Source of the DNA: Bacteroidota bacterium
GTDB lineage: Bacteria > Bacteroidota > Ignavibacteria > UBA10030 > SZUA-254
NCBI GenBank assembly: GCA_004322375.1
Contig: SCUC01000240.1
Span: forward strand, 1-13,064
Direction: 5' to 3'
DNA length: 13,064 nucleotides
The notes below the pieces were generated by a model. It was not told the origin of the DNA and searched no databases. It saw nothing but the letters and a program-made list of their open reading frames with translations. Positions 6,901-13,064 of the stretch are shown piece after piece (positions within the stretch are counted from its first letter, which is position 1; every line of letters begins with the position of its first letter). Position numbers and translations under genes: made by a program.

Positions 6901-9007
6901 TGCCCGATGTCAGCCTGTATGGCTCTCCGGGGGTACCATAGATGCCGTTTGCCTCAAACGAAAATTTCTCTTTCACCGGAAGCACGTCTTGCAGCAACGC
7001 GTCATACAATTTGAAATGGAGCTGCTCGTCTTGCGTGTTGGAATAAATCGTGATAAAAAACAGCCACGTGCTTCCCGCCTGAACCGCTTGCGAAACTCCG
7101 CGAAGCTCGTTCCCGGCAAACGCAGCCAAAAGGTAATCGCCGTTTGAGACATCGGTATTTCGCGCGCGAACTTCCGCAGTAACGTTCATTGAAAATTGGT
7201 AGAGTGACGGGGTAACATTCCATGCCGGGGCGGGATTGCCTCTGGGAAACGTTTGATATTCAACAAGCCATTCTATGCTATCGCCGTCTGTTTCATGAAG
7301 ATAGAAATCCAGATCGTACCCCTGGAACAAGCCGTTCAATCCCACGGTCTGATTCGGAATATTCGCGAGCGCCGGCGCGTGATCCGGTTGCTCTATCGTA
7401 TAAGTTATCGTATCGGAACTGAACAACGCATTCGCCGTATTATCGGTAACGGTGAATACGATTGTTTCGCTCCCGATCCAGGTTGGATTTGTTGGCATTA
7501 TAGTAACTTCATTATCTCCGTTGATGGAGACAATCAGATTGAGATTTCCGTTATAGCTCCATGTCACGGTGTTGCCATCATCCTCGTCCAAATAATTATC
7601 CAAATCAAATGCGGTGAATGACTCGCCTTGTTGAATAGTTTGCTCTTCCAATCCTGATACAATGGGTGTGTGGTCGGGAAGAACTGAAAATGCTACGTCG
7701 TCAGAATCTGAATACGAGTGAAGCGTTCCCTCATCAGTGGCAATGAAAAGAACGCGTTCACTGCCTGTCCATGCCGTATCAACGACTCTTGCTTGCAGCT
7801 GATTTCCGTTCGTGATCAAAAATATCACGTAGCCGGCGTGAATATCGGTAGGAATTTCGGGGGTTCCTACTACGCCGTTCGGACTGAATGGTTGTCTCTC
7901 GTAAACGGGAAGAATTTCTTCGGAGGCAGCGTCATAAACGCGAAAATAAAGCTGTTCACCGGGAGTATTTGAATACACTGTCAGGAAGAATAGATACGCA
8001 TCGCCAACCTGCGTACCCTGGGTAACGCCACGCAGCTCGTTTCCCGAAAACGCCGCAAGAAGGTGACCGCCGCTTGTTATCTGTTTATGCCGCGAATAAA
8101 CTTTGGCGGTAACGTTCATCGAAAACTGGTATAACGATGGATTAACCGACCACGAGGGAACCGGCATTCCAACAACCGCCGCGGCGCCTTCCAGACTCCA
8201 TGACACTCCTCCTGAATCTTGAAGCGACAAAAAATTATCGAGCTGCAATTCAGGAAACCTGCCATTAATCCCGATAGTTTGATCCGGAATATCTCCGACA
8301 GTCGGCGGTATATCCGTCGGCAAGACTGTGAACACTGCCGTATCGGTATCATAGTAATGGTTGGTCGTGAAGTCGGTTGCTTTGAAGACAATCGTTTCAC
8401 TACCGGTAAAATTTGAAGGCGCTGTTACCGTCACCAACCGCGAGGCATTGATTGAAACCGTTAGCCTCGTATTCCCCCTGACATTCAGGATAAGCTGGTT
8501 TCCATCAAATTCTGTTAGATACGTGTTGAGATCAAATACGGCAAAACTCATTCCCTGCTCAACTGTTTGATCGGGAACTCCTTCGAGAACCGGCGCGCGG
8601 TCATAGCTGACATACGTATGCCACCGGAACGGCGTCGCAGGATCGCCATTGATGGCATTTGCAACGAACGGAACTGATTCCTCAATGTCCGAAACCATAT
8701 CCGCGCTTGAGAGATACGTTTTGAAGGTTACTGTTTCCCCATCCGTTGCGTTTGAATAGACTGTCATAAAATACATCCACGTATCACCGACTTGAATCGG
8801 AGATGCAACGCCACGGACTTCATTCCCAACAAATGCCCCCACGATATTACCCTCTCTCGCAAGGGTATCGTTGACTTCTAAAACCGCAGTGATTGTACTA
8901 TTAAAGAGATACTCCGAAGGATTCACATTCCAATCGGGAGGTGCAGCAAACAGAGCAATTGTTGTCACGAATACTAGTGCAATCTGCCTGACTATTAATG
9001 TTTTCAT
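3932..9007 (-). CDS. Giant T9SS-secreted multidomain surface protein with nested repeats (1691 aa)
   Basis: The signal peptide is about residues 1-21 (MKTLIVRQIALVFVTTIALF, then A-A/PPDW). Domain order: module A1 23-131; cadherin/Ig-like B1 138-228; split B2 234-443 with A2 at 284-388; B3 446-540; split B4 542-752 with A3 at 594-698; B5 755-849; split B6 852-1063 with A4 at 903-1010. Then come an ASH/choice-of-anchor-D-like domain (about 1066-1164: TVTIANRGTGSLEISSV, FSPSSSG), an InlB B-repeat-like 'bacterial repeat' (about 1165-1237: GNGTITPTG, GYRMDSVVVD), a ~350-residue region I do not recognise (1240-1595), and a T9SS type A sorting domain (1600-1691). The protein should be exported by Sec, then by T9SS. 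No catalytic motif was seen; an adhesive or structural role is inference. The ATG overlaps the preceding gene's stop (ATGA), with AGGGA 9 nt upstream. The export call is firm; the ligand is unknown. Confidence 0.94.
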   Translation of the reverse strand: MKTLIVRQIALVFVTTIALFAAPPDWNVNPSEYLFNSTITAVLEVNDTLAREGNIVGAFVGNEVRGVASPIQVGDTWMYFMTVYSNATDGETVTFKTYLSSADMVSDIEESVPFVANAINGDPATPFRWHTYVSYDRAPVLEGVPDQTVEQGMSFAVFDLNTYLTEFDGNQLILNVRGNTRLTVSINASRLVTVTAPSNFTGSETIVFKATDFTTNHYYDTDTAVFTVLPTDIPPTVGDIPDQTIGINGRFPELQLDNFLSLQDSGGVSWSLEGAAAVVGMPVPSWSVNPSLYQFSMNVTAKVYSRHKQITSGGHLLAAFSGNELRGVTQGTQVGDAYLFFLTVYSNTPGEQLYFRVYDAASEEILPVYERQPFSPNGVVGTPEIPTDIHAGYVIFLITNGNQLQARVVDTAWTGSERVLFIATDEGTLHSYSDSDDVAFSVLPDHTPIVSGLEEQTIQQGESFTAFDLDNYLDEDDGNTVTWSYNGNLNLIVSINGDNEVTIMPTNPTWIGSETIVFTVTDNTANALFSSDTITYTIEQPDHAPALANIPNQTVGLNGLFQGYDLDFYLHETDGDSIEWLVEYQTFPRGNPAPAWNVTPSLYQFSMNVTAEVRARNTDVSNGDYLLAAFAGNELRGVSQAVQAGSTWLFFITIYSNTQDEQLHFKLYDALLQDVLPVKEKFSFEANGIYGTPGEPYRLTSGNILVNRSPDNRITFDIVDTAWSGSETILFTARDAHRSRHYSATDYAIYTVISDHSPVVSGIPDQTVEQETSFAMFDLDNFLREVDGQEIIWGASYNQNYVISINANHETIITPRDPNWIGSDNVIFQARDVSTFGLFDVDTATFTIISVNHRPEIANTLSQEIPPSGSFTSFDLDSYLTEQDGDSVVWSYAFLPPQRPDAQPSWSVNPSGYQYSMTFTAQVTSLSNIPVSSNNRLAAFAGNELRGVTAPVQVGGTTLYFLTVYANGDGEQLRFQFYDGTAQRLLPVKETVLFVANSVVGGPLNPFSFNAGNLLVTMAGGNVVGIERTLSSWLGTETLMFIAKEINTRNNYADTSYAQFSVVQDAFGSSQTSVLFGDIPVHTTEIETVTIANRGTGSLEISSVTVDNPDYSVSPANANVLEGYSQEFIVRFSPSSSGNKNAQLMFIHNAYSSPRVIALEGSGQYLVITATANGNGTITPTGASNIGYGANRAYEIIPDHGYRMDSVVVDSNNMGALTEFEFSGVTAHHVIDAYFSIIPAYGVQYRTATMEDWATAVDQRGLRRQINRKYDKIFFEFDLTADQSRLLELSFNMNTSGVITKGTTALDTIAVFSGKSFIGDLSSSLLRGQVLHINGVGSAGRYITTRYKWGTTAFKPLLKKEYKRIQLGIPLPNLHNVGKEMFGVGQRGAFPSGLRIGVSQGVRGGGSVIHFKYKDVQKSLAQETPGGFALHTQGPRCFDSLGDGTQMTYRERSLPVDKQNNKLFSEALTLRLNITASVLGKFPAGLGELTYRNQAQPDNPFNGMMVREISGKADTMLSCQPLAGNTPATLDDLYETIRAINGSFRTDGRLDTISFYRRTRLTGTKRLVDVPYLSATPGVVAQTVSIEEDVTDETADVPEQVALYQNYPNPFNPSTVIRYQLSVHSVVTLKVYNMLGQEVTTLVDGMQDAGFKTVEWDASNLPSGVYSYRLNVESRDGMLTYTDVKRMLLIK
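5819..6745 (-). repeat. Higher-order repeat unit 3 (B5 + split B6 containing module A4)
   Basis: Residues 755-1063 of the 1691-residue protein. Plain B5 runs from DHSPVVSGIPDQTVEQ to TATFTIIS. B6 then begins (NHRPEIANTLSQEIPPSGSF, FDLDSYLTEQDGDSVVWSY), is interrupted by A4, and resumes at GNLLVTMAGG to its TATD-like and AQFSV end. It is the most divergent unit, with GTETLMFIAKE in place of GSETIxFTATD. Confidence 0.85.
6752..7672 (-). repeat. Higher-order repeat unit 2 (B3 + split B4 containing module A3)
   Basis: Residues 446-752. B3 contains FDLDNYLDEDDGNTVTWSYNGN, SINGDNEVTI and TWIGSETIVFTVTD. B4 starts DHAPALANIPNQTVGLNG and reaches DGDSIEWLV. It is split by A3 (WNVTPSLYQFSMNVTA to GTPGEP) and resumes at GNILVNRSPDN and DTAWSGSETILFTARD. 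Confidence 0.88.
7679..8596 (-). repeat. Higher-order repeat unit 1 (B1 + split B2 containing module A2)
   Basis: Residues 138-443. B1 contains GVPDQTVEQGMSFAVFDL, VSINASRLVTV and GSETIVFKATD. B2 starts PPTVGDIPDQTIGINGRF and reaches GGVSWSLEG. It is split by A2 (WSVNPSLYQFSMNVTA to GTPEIP) and resumes at GYVIFLITNGNQL and DTAWTGSERVLFIATD. A2 and A3 share the 12 residues PSLYQFSMNVTA exactly. Confidence 0.88.
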
Positions 9008-9918
9008 CGTCGCATATCCCTAATTGATTGAGGATACATTGTTTTGGTTGATGAAACAGACGCGTTCAAAATCAATGAACCATCCGAGCTAACTTTCACC
9101 CAGTAACCGCTTCCGGGAACCAGCGTGTCTGCAGCAGCATATCCGCTGCTGAATTTAAAATATTGTGACTCTATCGTTGTGCCTTGAGCGAGGATCGAAG
9201 TTGACGCTACCGGAGCGGAAACCGTACCAACAATATTCCATCCCGCCGCAACGGAGAGAGTATCGCTCACTTTTTCCGTTCCGGAAAAAGCGACAACGCG
9301 TTGCGCTGAATCAGAAGAAAATTTCAACCAGTACCCCGTTCCGAGTTCCAGCATGGTTTTAGCTTGGTACCCGTTTTGAAAAGCGAAAGCATCAGAAAGC
9401 GCACCGGGGAATAGGTTGGTTTTTGAATAATTCAAAACATCTAAGGGAATAGAGACCATGTTCCATCCTGCTTCAAACCGGTGTGTGATTGTTTGTATAA
9501 GCGGCGGAATGAAACCGTGGAATTGAAATGGCGTAACCGGGTCTCCGATTTGCGCATCCGGTGCGAATGAAATTTTTTCGGTGATACTCAGGATTGTATC
9601 CAGAGCGGCATCGTAAAAACGGAACGAAAGCGTGTCCCCGCTCGTCCTGTTAGAATAGACTGTGAGGAAAAACATATAATCATCACCAACGGCAATTGGC
9701 GTTGCTACGCCTCGAACTGTATCATTCACGAATGCACCAAGAATATTGGCTGTATCTTCTTTCAGAACGTCGTCTACATACACAACGCACGTAATGCTTG
9801 CGTTGTGCTGAAAGTCGGAAACAACAACACTCCATGCCGGTGGAGCAGCAGAAAGAGCGCCCGATGCCGTTAACGTCATTGCCATCATTACAAGTATTGT
9901 TCTTACCATTGTTTGCAT
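9004..9918 (-). CDS. Secreted protein: module A plus two GWNxV-type repeats, no T9SS domain (304 aa)
   Basis: The signal peptide is residues 1-24 (MQTMVRTILVMMAMTLTASG, ALSA), followed by APPAW. Module A lies at about 26-135 (ILGAFVNDTVRGVATPIAVG, YMFFLTVYSN, LSFRFYDAALD). It is followed by two copies of a ~70-residue repeat: 149-212 (AGWNMVSIPL to GTGYWLKFSS) and 224-286 (AAGWNIVGTVS to GSGYWVKVSSDG). The repeat resembles domains often placed before a T9SS sorting domain, but the protein stops at SIRDMRR with no such domain. It may stay periplasmic, leave by another route or work with its neighbours. The ATG at 9918 is chosen over an upstream in-frame ATG (10077) because it places the signal peptide at the N-terminus and has a strong AGGGGAGGA 9 nt upstream. 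Its stop overlaps the next gene's ATG. Function is not recognised. Confidence 0.9.
   Translation of the reverse strand: MQTMVRTILVMMAMTLTASGALSAAPPAWSVVVSDFQHNASITCVVYVDDVLKEDTANILGAFVNDTVRGVATPIAVGDDYMFFLTVYSNRTSGDTLSFRFYDAALDTILSITEKISFAPDAQIGDPVTPFQFHGFIPPLIQTITHRFEAGWNMVSIPLDVLNYSKTNLFPGALSDAFAFQNGYQAKTMLELGTGYWLKFSSDSAQRVVAFSGTEKVSDTLSVAAGWNIVGTVSAPVASTSILAQGTTIESQYFKFSSGYAAADTLVPGSGYWVKVSSDGSLILNASVSSTKTMYPQSIRDMRR
9008..9021 (-). promoter_or_regulatory. Shine-Dalgarno site of the 1691-residue protein gene, inside the preceding gene
   Basis: AGGGA (complement of 9017-9021) lies 9 nt before the ATG at 9007, within the last codons of the upstream gene. With the 4-nt ATGA overlap this suggests both re-initiation and independent ribosome loading. 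Confidence 0.6.
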
Positions 9919-9927
9919 ATCATAGCG

Positions 9928-9958
9928 TCCTCCCCTTCGATGTTCTCGAAGGAGAGGA
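9928..9958 (-). promoter_or_regulatory. Strong hairpin sequestering the Shine-Dalgarno sequence of the 304-residue protein gene
   Basis: On the coding (minus) strand, TCCTCTCCTTCGA (complement of 9946-9958) pairs with TCGAAGGGGAGGA (complement of 9928-9940) over 13 positions. There are 12 Watson-Crick pairs and one U-G, with the 5-nt loop GAACA. The 3' arm contains the Shine-Dalgarno sequence AGGGGAGGA, 9 nt before the ATG at 9918. No U-run follows, so it does not look like an intrinsic terminator. It would block ribosome access unless opened. Confidence 0.7.
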
Positions 9959-9983
9959 CCTATGTATTGTGGATGATGAGAGT

Positions 9984-12900
9984 TTATTTTACTAAAAGTA
10001 ATTTTCGGGTGGCGGTAAAGCTTCCTGCCGTCATCTTGTAGAAATAGATGCCGCTCGGGAGGCTGCTTGCATTCCATTCCTGTGTCTTGAATCCTGCATC
10101 CTGCATCTCGTCAACAAGGGTGGCTACTTCTTCGCCAAGCGTGTTATAGATCTTTAACGTTACCCACGAGGGCACAGGAAGCTCGTAACGAATATTTGTG
10201 CTTGGGTTGAACGGGTTCGGGTAGTTCTGGCTCAAGCTGAATTGCCTGGGTAGAACCCTTTCGCCATTTGCATCGAGAGGATAGGAAACGCTCCACGCGA
10301 AAGGAGAAGCGACTTCCCCAACGATAGCATCCTCTTCAAATGTAACTTTATTCGCGAGCATGTACGCAGTATTTTCGCTCGCATCCATAAATTTGAATTC
10401 AAGCTCTTCTCCCGCCGCGGCATTGCTGTAGGCAAGCAAGAAGAAGTATGATCCATTTAATCCAGGGATGTGGATTGTTTGAGCGACGCCGCGACATTCG
10501 TTCCCGACAAACGCTGCTACAACGTCAAGACTATCGGTGATAGTCCCTTTCTCGTTCTTCACAACACCCGTCATTGCCATGCTATACTGGTACTGTGCAG
10601 GATTCACCGACCAGCCATTGAAGGCGATCGGGTCGCTGCTCATTTGCTGAGATTCCTCTTTGGGAGAAGCTTTCAAAGCAAACGGAGCAGGAGGATACAG
10701 CAACGTATCTGCCGCCGCCGATTTGAGCAAGTACCCGCCGCGTGGACTTAAGAAGGTGAGGCTTCCCACCCAGCCTAGATTGGCGACATAAATTGCATAC
10801 GCCGACTGGCTCTTTATCAAATCGCCATTGAGCGGATTCAAGTTGCTTAACGCATAGTTGATTTCATATCCCGATTGCGGCTGGTAGCTGACCCAGTTCC
10901 AGCCCGGCACAATTGGGATTTTGTTCGCTTCCAGGTTGAGCGGGTAACCGGCGAACTCGATGGTATCGCGACTGCTGAGCTTCACCTGGTACATGGATTT
11001 ATTTGAGAGCGAGGCAAGCGTTCCAACCCAGCCAAAACCGGAAGCATACTGGCTGAAAGCCGCCTGTCCCTTGATGATATTATTCGATTGCGCAGAAACT
11101 TTGTTCATCAACGCATTCACCGACATATCGTCTGCCTGTAAATTGAGCGAGAACCAGGTCCAGCCTGATGCAATCTGAATTTGCTGAACAACCTGACTGC
11201 TTGCAGTAAATTTCGCCGGACGATCAGGCCTGCCATAGACTGTATCGGCAACAAAGGAATACGTTTCCTGAATCATCCCAAGCTCGCGGCATGTGGAAGC
11301 ATCCCACACTTTGAATGTGAGCTGCTCGCCCCGCGGGTTGTTGCTATGCACGGTAAGGAACACCTGGTATTTATTGGTGTCTGCCGCGGAGGGAACAAAT
11401 GCCACATTCCCGGTGCCGCGCACCTCGTCGCCGGCAAATGCCGCGATCATATCATAGGTGTCCGAGGAACGCGCGCCGTCAACAGTTAGCACTGCATCTA
11501 TGCTCATCGTGTACTCATAGTTTGACGGAGTTACCGACCAGAGCGGCGTCGCGCACAGGAGACGGAAATCAAGAATGATATCTTCCTCGCCCCCGGCTGT
11601 GCTAGCATAGATTGTATCTTTATGGAAACCGCCGGTAAGCTGCGGACTAATGGTAAAGGTAACATCCTGGCTGAATCCCGCTGGGATGACTGCGTTTACC
11701 GGTGTAGCCGTCAACCACGTCGGAAGTCCTTCAAGCGTGAAGCTCTGCGCAAACGTCCCCGTATTGAAGATGCGACGCGTGAACGTAAGCGGTTGACCCT
11801 CCATGGCAATCGTTTGATATGTCGGGTCGTTCCATCGCATGTTATTTCTGTCAACATAGAATTCGTAATCGAGCGACCGTGTTATCCTATTTCCATACAA
11901 ATCGAAGACGCCAAACGCGGGCGCGCTCCCGTCATCTTCAAACGTCAATCGCAGCACCTGGTTTTCTATAAACCTGTTCGGGACATTCGGCGTTACGACT
12001 ACCGTGTTGCCGTTGCACGTGATGGTCTTATCAATCTCCAGTCCTGTTCCCGAATTGAACAGGCGGACATTCAGCAACGGATGAAGAGCCCCGCAATCAA
12101 TATCTTCATCGAAGTGAGCGATGATTTGGTCATTCGGTCCAAGAACTCCGTCAACAGGTTCGGTTGAGCCAAGCAGCGCCGGTGGACTTCGGTCAATCCT
12201 TCCTTTGATGATAACAGAGGAGCCTTTGATTGTTTGCGCGAAGCACGTTGTTATCGCGCGAATCTCCATATTTCCGTCAGGCACAACGTCCGGCGGAATG
12301 ACCCAGATAAACTGGTAGAAGTTTTGAGTAGTCGGGAGACTATCCTTGGGAATCCTGATGGCTGTAATCCATGGATTATCCATCACCTCCTTCGCGTCAT
12401 CCGGTTTTACGGAATGGGCGCTATAATCATCTACGACAATACCCTTTTGTTCTAACGGTTTCAAAGGCTCATACAGCAGCGCAGAAATATCAAGACGTTT
12501 AGCTTGAGTTGCAGCAGCAGCTACGGCAGTAGTCGCTACAGAACGGTATTGAAACCAGATTTCATCTAAATCGGGATTATTCTTGTCGTAATTATTTATC
12601 GTAACAAAAACAGAATCCGGGTCGTTTGAATTAATCAGCCAGTTGTTCGTTGGTTCTACCAAAGCAACCTCGCTGCACGGTACTTCAAAATGAACGGTGA
12701 ACGCTCTGTCTTCTGAAATCTGATCGTCACATACAGAAGAAAGCCTGACAACAAGGTCGTCATAATCGTAGGCAACCGGTCCACGCTCTACGGTAAGCGT
12801 AAGAGGGACTTGTTCCCCGGCGGGAATATCTATCAATAACGCGTTTTCAATGGTGATGCCATTTACTTTTATGATACCGCCGAACGGATTGCTTTCCTGG

Positions 12901-13064
12901 GGAATAGTAATTTGGTATGTCCCGTCTTCATCTGTTGGGCTAACATTTCCTACGTTCAACGTAAACACTGCCGGTTCATCCGGTGATACATTGATCGCGG
13001 TCGTAGGGGAAATTCCAAGCTGCACGCCTTCGCGGGGAGACGTTCCTTCTTCCCACGGGCAGCT
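9984..13064 (-). CDS. Giant T9SS-secreted multidomain protein, C-terminal 1026 residues (5' end outside window)
   Basis: The frame is open to the window edge (first visible residues SCPWEEGTSPREGVQLGISP), so the start is missing. Domains by position: all-beta N-terminal region (13064 to about 12190); SbsA/Big_5-like Ig domain (about 12188-11850: PPALLGSTEPVDGVL, FDEDIDCG, TVVVTPNVPNRFIE); a beta domain with F-N-T-G-T and GLPTWL (about 11843-11556); module A (about 11546-11202); two ~75-residue repeats with GW-[TN]-W, IIKGQAAFSQYASGFGWVG / LIKSQSAYAIYVANLGWVG and LLKSAAADTL (about 11174-10941 and 10907-10686); a second module A (about 10619-10293: WSVNPAQYQYSMAMTG, AAFVGNECRGVA); and a T9SS type A sorting domain (10244-9987: QNYPNPFNPSTNIRYELP, SGIYFYKM, TRKLLLVK). 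Export through T9SS is well supported. No enzyme motif was seen; a structural, adhesive or matrix role is inference. The gene is first of three likely co-transcribed genes. Confidence 0.94.
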   Translation of the reverse strand, partial: SCPWEEGTSPREGVQLGISPTTAINVSPDEPAVFTLNVGNVSPTDEDGTYQITIPQESNPFGGIIKVNGITIENALLIDIPAGEQVPLTLTVERGPVAYDYDDLVVRLSSVCDDQISEDRAFTVHFEVPCSEVALVEPTNNWLINSNDPDSVFVTINNYDKNNPDLDEIWFQYRSVATTAVAAAATQAKRLDISALLYEPLKPLEQKGIVVDDYSAHSVKPDDAKEVMDNPWITAIRIPKDSLPTTQNFYQFIWVIPPDVVPDGNMEIRAITTCFAQTIKGSSVIIKGRIDRSPPALLGSTEPVDGVLGPNDQIIAHFDEDIDCGALHPLLNVRLFNSGTGLEIDKTITCNGNTVVVTPNVPNRFIENQVLRLTFEDDGSAPAFGVFDLYGNRITRSLDYEFYVDRNNMRWNDPTYQTIAMEGQPLTFTRRIFNTGTFAQSFTLEGLPTWLTATPVNAVIPAGFSQDVTFTISPQLTGGFHKDTIYASTAGGEEDIILDFRLLCATPLWSVTPSNYEYTMSIDAVLTVDGARSSDTYDMIAAFAGDEVRGTGNVAFVPSAADTNKYQVFLTVHSNNPRGEQLTFKVWDASTCRELGMIQETYSFVADTVYGRPDRPAKFTASSQVVQQIQIASGWTWFSLNLQADDMSVNALMNKVSAQSNNIIKGQAAFSQYASGFGWVGTLASLSNKSMYQVKLSSRDTIEFAGYPLNLEANKIPIVPGWNWVSYQPQSGYEINYALSNLNPLNGDLIKSQSAYAIYVANLGWVGSLTFLSPRGGYLLKSAAADTLLYPPAPFALKASPKEESQQMSSDPIAFNGWSVNPAQYQYSMAMTGVVKNEKGTITDSLDVVAAFVGNECRGVAQTIHIPGLNGSYFFLLAYSNAAAGEELEFKFMDASENTAYMLANKVTFEEDAIVGEVASPFAWSVSYPLDANGERVLPRQFSLSQNYPNPFNPSTNIRYELPVPSWVTLKIYNTLGEEVATLVDEMQDAGFKTQEWNASSLPSGIYFYKMTAGSFTATRKLLLVK
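10686..11174 (-). repeat. Tandem pair of GWxW / GWVG repeats within the partial giant protein
   Basis: Two ~75-residue copies share the order GW-x-W, then GD/N-x-I-K-x-Q-x-A, YxxxxGWVGxLxxLSxxxxYxxK, and D-T-L/I. The 304-residue neighbour carries a related pair ending GYWLK/GYWVK, so the block recurs across the operon. Confidence 0.75.

Noticed and set aside
5819..8596. Repetitive DNA as a CRISPR array or satellite
   Set aside because: The periodicity is at protein level (about 927 nt), the DNA copies are diverged, and the reading frame is continuous.
9928..9958. Hairpin as a rho-independent terminator of the partial giant gene
   Set aside because: No U-run follows the 3' arm on the minus strand, and the arm is the Shine-Dalgarno sequence of the next gene.
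9919..10077. Longer N-terminus for the 304-residue protein, starting at ATG 10077
   Set aside because: It would overlap the end of the upstream giant gene by about 94 nt and bury the signal peptide 53 residues inside. The ATG at 9918 has a strong Shine-Dalgarno sequence and puts the signal peptide first.

Overview
The window most likely comes from a member of the FCB group of bacteria, in the Ignavibacteria/Chlorobi/Bacteroidota-like range. The main evidence is two C-terminal sorting domains of the type IX secretion system (T9SS) in the form common there: NYPNPFNPSTxIRY, then VTLKxYNxLGxEVxTLVD, AGFKTxEWxAS and SGxYxYxx. Several genes also start without a recognisable Shine-Dalgarno sequence. 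I cannot fix the genus.

Layout. (1) 2-1949, plus strand: the end of an ABC-2 type permease, then a MacB/FtsX-type permease, presumably the membrane part of an export operon whose ATPase lies to the left. (2) 2019-3790, minus strand: a small defence-like cluster. It holds an A+T-rich gene for a membrane protein of the putative abortive-infection (putAbiC) family, and a HEPN/minimal-nucleotidyltransferase (HepT/MntA-type) toxin-antitoxin pair. Both transcription units have a perfect 15-nt palindrome at or next to the first start codon. (3) 3932-13064, minus strand: three consecutive genes for secreted multidomain proteins, in order a >1000-residue T9SS protein cut by the window edge, a 304-residue protein without a T9SS domain, and a 1691-residue T9SS protein. 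The last two overlap by ATGA. The first two are separated by 65 nt holding a strong hairpin that contains the Shine-Dalgarno sequence of the middle gene.

The three secreted proteins share a ~110-residue module, called module A here (W-x-V-x-P-S/A-x-Y, then AAFxGNExRGVxxxxQVG, FFLTVYSN, GExLxFxxYDA, and a G-x-P-x-x-P end). There are seven copies in the window. In the 1691-residue protein, three of the four copies sit inside a second, cadherin/Ig-like module (module B), splitting it. Plain B and split B alternate, giving a ~309-residue higher-order repeat present three times. The proteins look like cell-surface or extracellular structural/adhesive proteins. No catalytic motif was recognised, and their ligand is unknown.

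No rRNA, tRNA, CRISPR array, transposase or integrase was seen.
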